From assembly GCA_002591625.1 (NCBI GenBank), contig PCDB01000059.1:1-6768 (forward strand): a DNA stretch of 6,768 nt. Reading direction: 5' to 3'. The notes beneath the pieces are model-generated. The model saw only the letters and a program-made list of their open reading frames with translations, was not told where the DNA came from and did no database searches. The position numbers and the translations under genes are program-made. This document shows, piece by piece, positions 1 to 6,698 of the stretch; the stretch's first letter is position 1; every line of letters starts with the position of its first letter. Source of the DNA: Porticoccaceae bacterium. Lineage in GTDB: Bacteria > Pseudomonadota > Gammaproteobacteria > Pseudomonadales > Porticoccaceae.

Positions 1-39
1 GCAAAATTATTTTCAAAGAATTGTCCTTCGCTTTTCCGC
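1..39. other. Partial intergenic region downstream of lpxC
   Basis: These 39 nt follow the lpxC TAA. I see no hairpin followed by a U-run, so no lpxC terminator is visible before the window ends. An AAGGA on the minus strand (28-24) resembles a ribosome binding site, but no ATG or GTG follows it at normal spacing within the window. Confidence 0.5.
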
Positions 40-945
40 TTAGTCTAACAAACTATAGTTAATGGGGACAGCGTCTGGATTATTTTCAAAAGTGACATAC
101 TCCCATGCATCCGTTCGTGCAATTAATTCTCGTAAAGATGCATTATTAATCCCATGTCCAGATTTATATGCGTCAAACTGACAAATTAAGCTATTTCCAA
201 GCAGGTACAAATCTCCTATCGCATCCAGAATCTTATGCTTAACAAACTCATCGTGGTATCTTAGCCCGCCCTCGTTCAATATTTCATCTTTGTCAACCAC
301 AATTGCGTTATTCAGACTGCCTCCCCGAACGAGCCCCATAGATTTAAGATAATCGTATTCATGCATAAATCCGAAAGTACGCGCTCTACTGACATCCCTA
401 ACAAATACCTCAGTCGAAAAATCCACACTCGCACTTGTCGCTTGGCTCTTAAATACAGGATGATCATAATCAATATCAAAGTTTAATTTAAATCCATTAA
501 AAGGCTTAAAAGTGACAGTCTTTCCGTCTTTTTCAAATGTGACGTCCTTTTTGACTCGCACGAATTTTTTCGTTCCTTTCTGCTCACGCAATCCTGCACA
601 TTGCAATAAAAATACAAAGGGTGCTGCACTGCCATCCATTATAGGGATTTCAGAAGCCGATACATCGATCCGAACATTATCTATACCTAGACCTGCAAGC
701 GCGGATAATAAATGTTCGACTGTGGAGACTTTAACGTCTCCCTTGACTAGAGTGGTTGAAAGTTGGGTTTCTCCGACATTCTCAGCACGAGCTTCTATCT
801 CAACAACGGGATGTAAGTCTGTGCGACGGAATACAATACCCGTGTCATTATCGGCTGGGTGTATGGCAAGGTAAACCTTTTGACCCGAATGAAGCCCGAC
901 ACCCGATGCACGAATCATATTTTTCAAAGTTCTTTGCTTAATCAT
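40..945 (-). CDS. lpxC: UDP-3-O-acyl-N-acetylglucosamine deacetylase LpxC
   Basis: LpxC is a cytoplasmic zinc amidase that carries out the committed step of lipid A synthesis, removing acetate from UDP-3-O-acyl-GlcNAc. It has 301 residues, against 305 in E. coli. Visible motifs are SGVGLHSG (14-21), [17 protein letters not shown] (74-90) with catalytic E77 and zinc ligand H78, [12 protein letters not shown] (99-110), SRARTFGFM (186-194), [13 protein letters not shown] (234-246) with zinc ligands H237 and D241, and the YKSGHGINN loop (260-268) with the general-acid H264. The start at 945 is chosen because MIKQRTLK matches the family N-terminus. The frame also stays open to a GTG at 972, but that has no ribosome binding site. 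The chosen ATG too has only a poor Shine-Dalgarno (GGCCGA), which is notable. In E. coli LpxC is degraded by FtsH through its C-terminal tail; here the tail is short and different (INYSLLD). Confidence 0.98.
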   Translation of the reverse strand: MIKQRTLKNMIRASGVGLHSGQKVYLAIHPADNDTGIVFRRTDLHPVVEIEARAENVGETQLSTTLVKGDVKVSTVEHLLSALAGLGIDNVRIDVSASEIPIMDGSAAPFVFLLQCAGLREQKGTKKFVRVKKDVTFEKDGKTVTFKPFNGFKLNFDIDYDHPVFKSQATSASVDFSTEVFVRDVSRARTFGFMHEYDYLKSMGLVRGGSLNNAIVVDKDEILNEGGLRYHDEFVKHKILDAIGDLYLLGNSLICQFDAYKSGHGINNASLRELIARTDAWEYVTFENNPDAVPINYSLLD

Positions 946-974
946 CAATATTTCGGCCAAAGCAAAACTCACCG

Positions 975-1003
975 AGTGTATCAGACATAGTTTCGGTCGC
1001 CAA
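975..1003 (-). promoter_or_regulatory. Candidate sigma-70-type promoter for lpxC
   Basis: TTGGCG (1003-998; 4 of 6 match to TTGACA) is separated by exactly 17 nt from TACACT (980-975; 4 of 6 match to TATAAT). The -10 box is preceded by TGA, an extended -10 element. Transcription would begin near 968, leaving a leader of about 22 nt before the lpxC ATG at 945. A separate lpxC promoter is known in E. coli. The assignment here is by consensus only and weak matches of this kind occur by chance. Confidence 0.4.
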
Positions 1004-1031
1004 GATCTTTGGTATAAATGACCCTGGCGAC
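996..1031 (-). repeat. Imperfect inverted repeat with 12-nt arms in the ftsZ-lpxC gap
   Basis: On the transcribed strand the arms are GTCGCCAGGGTC (1031-1020) and GATCTTGGCGAC (1007-996), with a 12-nt loop, ATTTATACCAAA. In RNA all 12 positions can pair, two of them as G-U. In DNA it is a palindrome with 10 of 12 matches and a perfect GTCGCCA/TGGCGAC outer part. No U-run follows the stem. The downstream arm covers the -35 box of the candidate lpxC promoter. That position would suit an operator, but no protein is known from the sequence. Confidence 0.6.
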
Positions 1032-1061
1032 AAGAGGCTAATTAGAAGAACATACTAAGTT

Positions 1062-2231
1062 CTAATCCGCCTGTTTCCTCAAGAAAGCAGGGACATCTAA
1101 AAAGTCATGCTCTGGAGCTGCGGTTGCATCAACTTGCTGCGCTAATTGTCCCATTTTTGCGGTGGTAGGCCGACGCTTTACTGCTGGCTCATTTCCCAAA
1201 CTATCATAATCTGGCCTCCCATCTATTGGCTTAAAATCATGAGAAACAAGACCACGAGGACCTGTCTTCGCCGCTGGGAATTCCAGACCAGTTGCAACCA
1301 CCGTGACCCGCAACTGGTCCGAAGCTTCTGTGTCAAAAACACTACCAACAATGATGGTTGCATTCTCATCAGAAAACGATCGAACCGTATTCCCAACCTC
1401 CTCAAATTCGCCTAATGTTAGGTCATAACCACTTGTAATGTTGACCAAGATACCCTTAGCACCTTGAAGATTGACGTCTTCAAGAAGTGGACATTTGATT
1501 GCACCTTCCGCCGCTGCAGTGGCTCGATCAGCACCACTTCCTTCACCTGTTCCCATCATAGCCATGCCCATTTCAGCCATTACTGTCCTGACATCAGCAA
1601 AATCCACGTTTATCAGCCCATCCAATAGGATCAAATCAGTGATTCCTTGAACTGCTCCATAGAGCACATCGTTTGCTCTCTCGAATGCGCCAATTACTGT
1701 CATATCTTTTCCAAGCACCTGCAATAACCTTTCGTTCGGCACGATAATTAGAGAATCAACATGATCTTTCAACTTAGAGATGCCTTCGTCAGCCACAGCC
1801 ATGCGTTTTGCCCCTTCAAACGAGAAAGGTCTTGTAACCACTCCGACTGTGAGGATACCCATCTGTTTCGCTACCTCAGCAATTACTGGTGCACCTCCGG
1901 TTCCTGTTCCACCACCCATACCAGCAGTTATGAAAACCATATCTGCCCCCTCTAAAGCCTGAGAAATTCGATCTTTGTCCTCTACAGCCGCCTGCCGACC
2001 GACTTCTGGATTGGCGCCAGCCCCCAAGCCTTTTGTGAGGTTTTCACCAATTTGGAGAATAGTAGCGTCCTCCAATCCACTAAGCGATTGAGCATCAGTA
2101 TTGGCACAAATAAAATCTACACCATCAATACTACTTTGCATCATATGACGAACGGCGTTCCCACCACCTCCACCTACTCCAACCACTTTAATATCTGCAT
2201 TTTTCGGTATGGTATCTACTAGTTCAAACAT
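1062..2231 (-). CDS. ftsZ: Cell division protein FtsZ (tubulin-like GTPase)
   Basis: FtsZ is a cytoplasmic GTPase that polymerises into the Z-ring at midcell and recruits the divisome through FtsA and ZipA. It has 389 residues, of normal length for a gammaproteobacterium. The N-terminal nucleotide-binding part has [12 protein letters not shown] (16-27), ANTDAQSL (43-50) and the tubulin signature GGGTGTGG (106-113). The T7 synergy loop is NVDFADV (208-214), with catalytic D210 and D213. The core ends near 317. A variable linker of about 55 residues follows, then the C-terminal peptide [14 protein letters not shown] (376-389), which binds FtsA, ZipA and other partners. The start at MFELVD is chosen because it matches the family and has a strong Shine-Dalgarno sequence. 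The frame extends 22 codons further upstream, but that part is Cys-rich, unlike FtsZ, and overlaps ftsA. The stop is TAG. Confidence 0.99.
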   Translation of the reverse strand: MFELVDTIPKNADIKVVGVGGGGGNAVRHMMQSSIDGVDFICANTDAQSLSGLEDATILQIGENLTKGLGAGANPEVGRQAAVEDKDRISQALEGADMVFITAGMGGGTGTGGAPVIAEVAKQMGILTVGVVTRPFSFEGAKRMAVADEGISKLKDHVDSLIIVPNERLLQVLGKDMTVIGAFERANDVLYGAVQGITDLILLDGLINVDFADVRTVMAEMGMAMMGTGEGSGADRATAAAEGAIKCPLLEDVNLQGAKGILVNITSGYDLTLGEFEEVGNTVRSFSDENATIIVGSVFDTEASDQLRVTVVATGLEFPAAKTGPRGLVSHDFKPIDGRPDYDSLGNEPAVKRRPTTAKMGQLAQQVDATAAPEHDFLDVPAFLRKQAD

Positions 2232-2233
2232 AA

Positions 2234-2243
2234 CTTTCCCCTT
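2234..2243 (-). promoter_or_regulatory. Strong ribosome binding site deciding the ftsZ start
   Basis: AAGGGGAAAG lies directly before the ATG at 2231; its GGGGA core ends 5 nt upstream of the start. This rules in favour of the conserved MFELVD start over the longer open frame that begins at 2297 inside ftsA. Confidence 0.8.
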
Positions 2244-2267
2244 TTGCGCCTTTAAAATTAAACGTTC

Positions 2268-2287
2268 AATCGTGCAGCAGCACGATT
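2268..2287 (-). repeat. Perfect 8-bp stem-loop at the ftsA stop, in the ftsA-ftsZ gap
   Basis: The arms AATCGTGC (2287-2280) and GCACGATT (2275-2268) pair perfectly around a 4-nt loop, TGCT. The first base of the stem is the last base of the ftsA TGA. The hairpin fills the upstream third of the 55-nt gap before ftsZ. Its core is G/C-rich, so the RNA stem should be stable. It is followed by TGAACGTTTAATTTT rather than a clean U-run, so a full intrinsic terminator is unlikely. A partial attenuator, a processing or 5'-end protection element, or a protein-binding palindrome are all possible. Confidence 0.6.
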
Positions 2288-3522
2288 CAATCATCATCTC
2301 GAAAAAATTTTGTAATACTATTGAAAAATCCTTTATCCTGATTTTTCAAAAACCTTGTATCAGACATATGCTGCTGTTCATGCGCTCCGAAATGGAGCAA
2401 GCCAACCCCGGTCGAGTAAATCGGGTTATTCACAATATCAGATAACCCGTTTACCTTTGCTGGCGACCCAACCCTTACTGGCAAATGAAAAATTTCCTCC
2501 GCAAGTTCAACCACTCCCTGCATTTTGGATGTGCCTCCCGTCAAAACAATACCTGCCGCCAGTTGTTCTTCAAATCCGCTACGACGCAAATCCTCTAAAA
2601 TCAATTTGAATAACTCCTCATATCGAGGCTCAACGACTTCTGCCAATGACTGTCTTGACATATCTCGCGGTTCTCGATCTCCAACACTTGGAACCTTTAC
2701 AGTTTCTTCAGGTCGCGCTAGTTTTGCCAGCGCACAGGCATATTTGATCTTTAGCTCCTCAGCATGCGCCGTCGGCGTTCGCAGTAAAGTAGCTATATCA
2801 TTGGTAACTTGATCACCCGCGATTGGAATTACACCGGTATGATGAATGGCGCCCTCTTTGAAAACTGCTATATCTGAGGTGCCACCCCCAATATCGATTA
2901 GAGCCACACCTAGATATTTTTCATCGTCAGTAAGGACCGCATAGCTTGAGGCCAACTGCTCCAAAATCATCTCATCTACTTCGAGACCACAACGACGAAT
3001 ACATTTTTTTATGTTCTGCCCGGCATTTACTGCGCCAGTGACAAGATGAACTTTAGATTCCAATCGCACACCTGACATGCCCTGTGGTTTTTGTATTCCC
3101 TCTTGATCATCAATGATAAATTCTTTGGGTAGCACATGGAGAATCTCTTGATCAGCGGGAATCGCCACAGCCTTTGCGGCGTCAATTACCCTTTCTATAT
3201 CGAGTGGTTGCACCTCCCGCTCCCGAATGGCAACAATACCATGGGAATTCATACTCCGAATATGGCTTCCAGCAATTCCCACAAAAACAGAACTGATGGA
3301 ACAACCAGCCATCAGTTCAGCCTCCTCTATCGCGCGCTGAATAGAATTCACTGTTGCCTCAATATTGACCACTACTCCCTTTTTTAATCCTGATGACGGA
3401 TGCATGCCAGTGCCGATAATCTCAATGGCGCCAGCTGGGTTAATAACTCCCACGATTGCCACGACCTTCGAAGTGCCAATATCCAATCCAACCAAAATAT
3501 TTTCATCATCTGAACTATCCAT
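2287..3522 (-). CDS. ftsA: Cell division protein FtsA (actin-like FtsZ membrane anchor)
   Basis: FtsA is an actin-fold ATP-binding protein that tethers FtsZ filaments to the inner membrane and recruits later divisome proteins. It has 411 residues, against 420 in E. coli. The phosphate-1 motif is LVGLDIGTSKVVAIVG (10-25). The 1C subdomain, which replaces actin subdomain 1B, contains GSHIRSMNSHGIVAI (85-99). Phosphate-2 is ALIDIGGGTSDIAVF (207-221). The adenosine motif is GIVLTGGTSKMQG (324-336). The C-terminal membrane-targeting amphipathic helix is GFFNSITKFFR (398-408), followed by three Asp residues. The start has a strong Shine-Dalgarno sequence directly after the ftsQ stop. The last 20 or so codons carry a perfect inverted repeat, and the stop codon touches a second one; both are listed separately. 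The reading frame has no defects. Confidence 0.98.
   Translation of the reverse strand: MDSSDDENILVGLDIGTSKVVAIVGVINPAGAIEIIGTGMHPSSGLKKGVVVNIEATVNSIQRAIEEAELMAGCSISSVFVGIAGSHIRSMNSHGIVAIREREVQPLDIERVIDAAKAVAIPADQEILHVLPKEFIIDDQEGIQKPQGMSGVRLESKVHLVTGAVNAGQNIKKCIRRCGLEVDEMILEQLASSYAVLTDDEKYLGVALIDIGGGTSDIAVFKEGAIHHTGVIPIAGDQVTNDIATLLRTPTAHAEELKIKYACALAKLARPEETVKVPSVGDREPRDMSRQSLAEVVEPRYEELFKLILEDLRRSGFEEQLAAGIVLTGGTSKMQGVVELAEEIFHLPVRVGSPAKVNGLSDIVNNPIYSTGVGLLHFGAHEQQHMSDTRFLKNQDKGFFNSITKFFRDDD
2321..2349 (-). repeat. Perfect 10-bp inverted repeat inside the 3' end of ftsA
   Basis: On the transcribed strand the arms TTGAAAAATC (2349-2340) and GATTTTTCAA (2330-2321) are exact reverse complements with a 9-nt loop, AGGATAAAG. 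The repeat lies in ftsA codons 392-401, just before and within the membrane-targeting helix. The stem is A/T-rich, so the RNA hairpin would be of moderate stability. No U-tract follows directly, so it does not look like a terminator. The repeat is seen directly in the sequence; any function is inference. Confidence 0.6.
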
Positions 3523-3527
3523 AATTT

Positions 3528-3534
3528 CTTCCTC
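3528..3534 (-). promoter_or_regulatory. Strong Shine-Dalgarno sequence for ftsA
   Basis: GAGGAAG starts on the base directly after the ftsQ TAA and ends 5 nt before the ftsA ATG at 3522. It fills most of the 12-nt intergenic gap. It fixes the start codon and suggests that ftsA recruits ribosomes efficiently on its own, besides any coupling to ftsQ. Confidence 0.8.
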
Positions 3535-4356
3535 TTAAACAGGCCATTGGCCAAAACTAACCGTCTGAATGAATGAAACGGTTATAGTCTCTGATTCATC
3601 GAAAGACTCACTTTTCCAGCTGACCGCAAGACCATTGGGATATCGCAAATCTACGCGTCTAATTAGTTGACGCTTGGTGCCAAGCCCAAAATCCCATGCC
3701 AAAGCAAATCGTCGCATCCTCTGTAATATTTGGTTTCGCCCGATGATCAATTCAAAACCTTCTGAGGTAGATATGGACCATAGTCCATCTACATCGCAGA
3801 TCAGACGCTCAATGGTTAGACCAGTGGGCGCGATTTGTAGTGTTAAAGCTTGATACTGCCGCATCATTTTTTCTGAAGAAACAAAAGGTGATTCCAACTC
3901 AGGTAAGTTTCTCAATGACCTAGCATATTCCATTTCCAATTTTTTACCTTGGTAATTCAAAAACGCTCCCTTACCCCAACGAGCTATGGGAATCTCTTCG
4001 GATACATCAGCTAAGAGTGTGGAAGGCCATTGTCGAGTAAGCTTTACCTGCCTAATCCAAGGATGTGCTTCGATTGTTTGCTTAATTTCGCTCAAATCTA
4101 GCGATAGAAATCCCCCTTGAATCGCGTCTGTCAAAAGACTAATCAAAATCTGCTGATCGAGATGGCTAAACTTCCCGCTAACCACAACATTGGTCAGAGG
4201 CTTATCTATATTTCTAATAACCGCTCCCGTCACCAAAACACCTGTAGTCAGGAACACGAGTAAGAGCATTTTTTTAACGGGCCTCATTAGTTCCTGAACT
4301 TCTATCTTGGCTGGGACCATTTTTCTTCTCGGCTTTTTTTGATTGCGTTTTGCCAT
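3535..4356 (-). CDS. ftsQ: Cell division protein FtsQ
   Basis: FtsQ is a bitopic inner-membrane protein that bridges early (FtsA/FtsZ/FtsK) and late (FtsB/FtsL/FtsW/FtsI) divisome proteins through its periplasmic domain. It has 273 residues, against 276 in E. coli. Residues 1-29 form a basic cytoplasmic tail (KRNQKKPRRK near the start). Residues 30-48 form a single transmembrane helix. A POTRA domain follows at about 54-121, with VVVSGKFSHLDQQ, the HPWIRQVKLTRQWPSTL segment typical of FtsQ, and VSEEIPIARWG. The beta domain runs to about 250 and includes the conserved RVDLRYPNGLAVSWK (234-248). The tail after 250 is poorly conserved. The region around 240-260 corresponds to the FtsB-binding edge known in E. 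coli. The start is the ATG directly after the ddl TAA; a GAGG lies 11 nt upstream inside ddl. Sequence conservation is moderate, as is normal for FtsQ. Confidence 0.95.
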   Translation of the reverse strand: MAKRNQKKPRRKMVPAKIEVQELMRPVKKMLLLVFLTTGVLVTGAVIRNIDKPLTNVVVSGKFSHLDQQILISLLTDAIQGGFLSLDLSEIKQTIEAHPWIRQVKLTRQWPSTLLADVSEEIPIARWGKGAFLNYQGKKLEMEYARSLRNLPELESPFVSSEKMMRQYQALTLQIAPTGLTIERLICDVDGLWSISTSEGFELIIGRNQILQRMRRFALAWDFGLGTKRQLIRRVDLRYPNGLAVSWKSESFDESETITVSFIQTVSFGQWPV

Positions 4357-5274
4357 TTATAAGGATGCCTCGATAATCTTTAATACCAACTGATCAAATG
4401 ATATATCAGCCGAATTTGCTGCTTTGGGAACCAAGCTATGTGATGTCATACCAGGTACTGTATTGACCTCAAGCAAGCAAAACGCGCCATTTTCATCTGT
4501 CATAACATCTACTCGACCCCAGCCCCGACAACCGAGACTTTTGAAAGCATTCATGCATAGATCTAGCAATTCACGTTCGCGGTTTTTGGATAAACCACTT
4601 GGACAATGGTAGCGGGTCTGATTCGAATGATATTTTGCGTCAAAATCATAGAATTCAGAATCGGTTGATATCCTTATTGCTGGCAATGCCTTGCCATCTA
4701 AGATGGCCACGGTATATTCGTCTCCGGTTAATCGACGCTCAGCCATAACCTCCTTATCGAATTCTTTAGCATGCCGCCAAGCATCCCTAAGATCCTGCGG
4801 ATCTTGCACAATAGTCATCCCGATACTGGAACCTTCTCTACAGGGCTTTACTACAATCTCTCCCCCTAAAATTTCTAGGGTAGCTAGCCAGTCCGATTCC
4901 GAATCCAACCTCAAAAAATCGGCAGTGGGCAGCCCGGACCCACGCCACATCAATTTGCAACGTAATTTATCCATAGCCAGCGCTGAAGCAACCACTCCAC
5001 TTCCGGTATATGGGATTCGCAAACATTCCAATAAGCCCTGAATGGTCCCATCCTCTCCACCAGACCCGTGCAGCGCAATAAATACTCTAGCAGGCTTGAC
5101 ATCCTCTAATTGAGTTAAAACATTATCTGCCACATCAATCATAGTATTTTCAATCGACAGCCGTTGGAGTGCCTCCCCCACTGCATCTCCGCTGGCAAGG
5201 GAGATTTCTCGCTCTGAGGAAACTCCGCCATAGAGCACTCCTACGCGACCAATCCTCCTAGCTAGGTCATTCAT
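4357..5274 (-). CDS. ddl: D-alanine--D-alanine ligase (DdlB type)
   Basis: This cytoplasmic ATP-grasp ligase joins two D-Ala molecules into the dipeptide that MurF attaches to the stem peptide; the family is the target of D-cycloserine. It has 305 residues, against 306 in E. coli DdlB. Visible motifs in order are YGGVSSEREISLASG (15-29), ALHGSGGEDGTIQG (67-80), IPYTG then SALAMDK (87-103), VVKPCREGSSIG (141-152), FDAKYHSNQTRY (211-222), and GWGRVDVM with LEVNTVPGMTSHSLVP (251-283). The catalytic Glu/Ser/Tyr triad known for DdlB corresponds to E21, S150 and Y215. The ATP/Mg-binding Glu and Asn are in LEVNT (268-272). The ATG shares one base with the murC stop. GGGGG lies 7 nt upstream, so re-initiation is likely. 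The stop directly abuts the ftsQ ATG. The B-type name follows from position in the cluster and from the close match in the Tyr loop. Confidence 0.97.
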   Translation of the reverse strand: MNDLARRIGRVGVLYGGVSSEREISLASGDAVGEALQRLSIENTMIDVADNVLTQLEDVKPARVFIALHGSGGEDGTIQGLLECLRIPYTGSGVVASALAMDKLRCKLMWRGSGLPTADFLRLDSESDWLATLEILGGEIVVKPCREGSSIGMTIVQDPQDLRDAWRHAKEFDKEVMAERRLTGDEYTVAILDGKALPAIRISTDSEFYDFDAKYHSNQTRYHCPSGLSKNRERELLDLCMNAFKSLGCRGWGRVDVMTDENGAFCLLEVNTVPGMTSHSLVPKAANSADISFDQLVLKIIEASL

Positions 5275-6698
5275 TATCCAACCCCCATGCTCGCTTGAAG
5301 CATTGCGACTAATTTACTTACACTCCCTGCTCCTTGGGTAAGTACTATATCTCTGTCTCTAACTAGGTCCCTTAAAAGAGTGGGCACGAGCTCCAAATGC
5401 TCCACATACAGAGGTTTGATTAATCCCCGCATTTCAATACTTTCAAGCAATCGCGGACTACTTATATCGGGTATACTTTCCTCACCAGCAGCATAAATAT
5501 CCAGAAGCAGTAACTCATCCACTCGGGAAAGCACGTCAACAAATTCGTTGAAAAAATCCTTTGTCCGGCTGTAACGATGAGGCTGGAATATCATTATCAA
5601 CCTTCTTTCTGGCCAACCATCGCGAACCGCATCTATCGTCGCATTCACTTCAGTTGGATGATGTCCATAATCATCAACTAGCAGTGCATTTCCATCGGCA
5701 CTGGTGTAGTCACCGAGAATTTCAAATCGCCGACCTACTCCGCCAAACTTTTGGAGTCCTTCCGTAATAGACGTATCAGAAATTCCCTCATCACTCGCGA
5801 CAGCTATTGCGGCGGCGGCATTCAAGGCATTGTGGCGTCCGGGCATGCCAAGATTAATCGATAATGAAGGTAACCCCTCAGGACGATCAATTACGAATGA
5901 ACATTGTGATTTGACGGTAGACAAATCTCTTATTCGATACTGAGAATCTAAATTAAATCCATAGGTTATTGTCGGCCTGGATACCCTCGTCAACATGCTC
6001 CGAATAACAACATCGTCTATGCATAAAATAGCGAGTCCATAGAAAGGCAGATTGTGCAAGAACTCAACGTAGGTGTTTTTTAAGCGTTCAAAATCATAGT
6101 CGTAATTTTGCATATGGTCAGCTTCAATGTTTGTTAAAACTGCGACCATTGGTTGCAAATGCAAAAAAGACGCATCGCTCTCATCTGCTTCTGCCACTAG
6201 ATACTTACTCGCACCAAGCTTAGCATTTGTACCTGCGCTGTTTACCCTTCCCCCAACCACAAATGTGGGATCCCTCCCATCCTCAGCAAAGATAGCGGAA
6301 ATGAGACTCGTTGTGGTTGTTTTTCCATGAGTTCCAGCGACCGCTATGCCATGCCGATATCGCATGAGTTCCCCCAGCATCTCAGCGCGACGCACCACAG
6401 GAACCCCTGTAGAATGCGCACTTTTTATTTCTATGTTCTCAAAATCTACAGCCGATGAATTAACCACGACGTCAGCGCCATCGATATTACTGGCATTGTG
6501 CCCATGAAATATAATCACTCCAATACTAGCGAGCCGTTCAATGTTGCTGTTGTATCCAATATCGGAGCCTGAGATAACATAGCCTTGATTGAATAGGACC
6601 TCTGCTATCCCACACATACCGCTTCCACCAATTCCAACAAAATGGATGCGTTTAATCCTTCTCATGTCCGGAGGTTGAAGAAAATCATGCTTTAACAT
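5274..6698 (-). CDS. murC: UDP-N-acetylmuramate--L-alanine ligase MurC
   Basis: This cytoplasmic ATP-dependent ligase adds the first amino acid, L-Ala, to UDP-MurNAc in peptidoglycan precursor synthesis. With the chosen start it has 474 residues, close to the 491 of E. coli MurC. Domain 1 shows the UDP-binding glycine-rich loop HFVGIGGSGM (residues 19-28). Domain 2 has the ATP P-loop AGTHGKTTTT (121-130), EADESDAS (170-177), NIEADHM (190-196) and the GRHNALNA motif (287-294). Domain 3 has FGGVGRRFE (318-326), DDYGHHPTEV (342-351) and QPHRYSRT (372-379). All Mur-ligase signatures are present. The frame stays open up to 6752, but the ATG at 6698 is preferred: GGAA lies 7 nt upstream, and this puts the glycine loop at the distance from the N-terminus usual for MurC. 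The ATG at 6665 has no ribosome binding site. The stop overlaps the ddl start (TAATG). Confidence 0.97.
   Translation of the reverse strand: MLKHDFLQPPDMRRIKRIHFVGIGGSGMCGIAEVLFNQGYVISGSDIGYNSNIERLASIGVIIFHGHNASNIDGADVVVNSSAVDFENIEIKSAHSTGVPVVRRAEMLGELMRYRHGIAVAGTHGKTTTTSLISAIFAEDGRDPTFVVGGRVNSAGTNAKLGASKYLVAEADESDASFLHLQPMVAVLTNIEADHMQNYDYDFERLKNTYVEFLHNLPFYGLAILCIDDVVIRSMLTRVSRPTITYGFNLDSQYRIRDLSTVKSQCSFVIDRPEGLPSLSINLGMPGRHNALNAAAAIAVASDEGISDTSITEGLQKFGGVGRRFEILGDYTSADGNALLVDDYGHHPTEVNATIDAVRDGWPERRLIMIFQPHRYSRTKDFFNEFVDVLSRVDELLLLDIYAAGEESIPDISSPRLLESIEMRGLIKPLYVEHLELVPTLLRDLVRDRDIVLTQGAGSVSKLVAMLQASMGVG

Noticed and set aside
512..874. Plus-strand open frame of 120 codons opposite lpxC
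   Set aside because: It mirrors the conserved lpxC coding frame, has no recognisable domain, and lies in a cluster whose genes all run on the minus strand.
1041..1066. Possible stem across the ftsZ stop codon (ATTAG/CTAAT plus AAC/GTT)
   Set aside because: It needs a 3-nt bulge and is almost all A/T, so it would be weak and easily due to chance. There is no U-run to make it a terminator.
2232..2297. A 22-codon N-terminal extension of ftsZ starting at 2297 inside ftsA
   Set aside because: The extra residues are Cys-rich and unlike any FtsZ start, and they translate the intergenic hairpin. A strong Shine-Dalgarno and the conserved MFELVD start sit at 2231.
4333..4340. Run of seven A followed by G in ftsQ codons 6-8, forming an in-frame A AAA AAG slippery heptamer
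   Set aside because: The -1 frame closes after about 20 codons without useful product, and I see no stimulating hairpin. It is explained by the Lys-rich cytoplasmic tail. Transcript slippage is possible but unsupported.
4864..4880. Near-palindrome CCCTAAAATTTCTAGGG inside ddl
   Set aside because: It has a mismatch, lies in conserved coding sequence, and is too short to stand out from chance in a window this size.
4691..5041. Plus-strand open frame of 116 codons opposite ddl
   Set aside because: It is antisense to a fully conserved ddl region, has no recognisable protein features, and reflects the codon pattern of the real gene.
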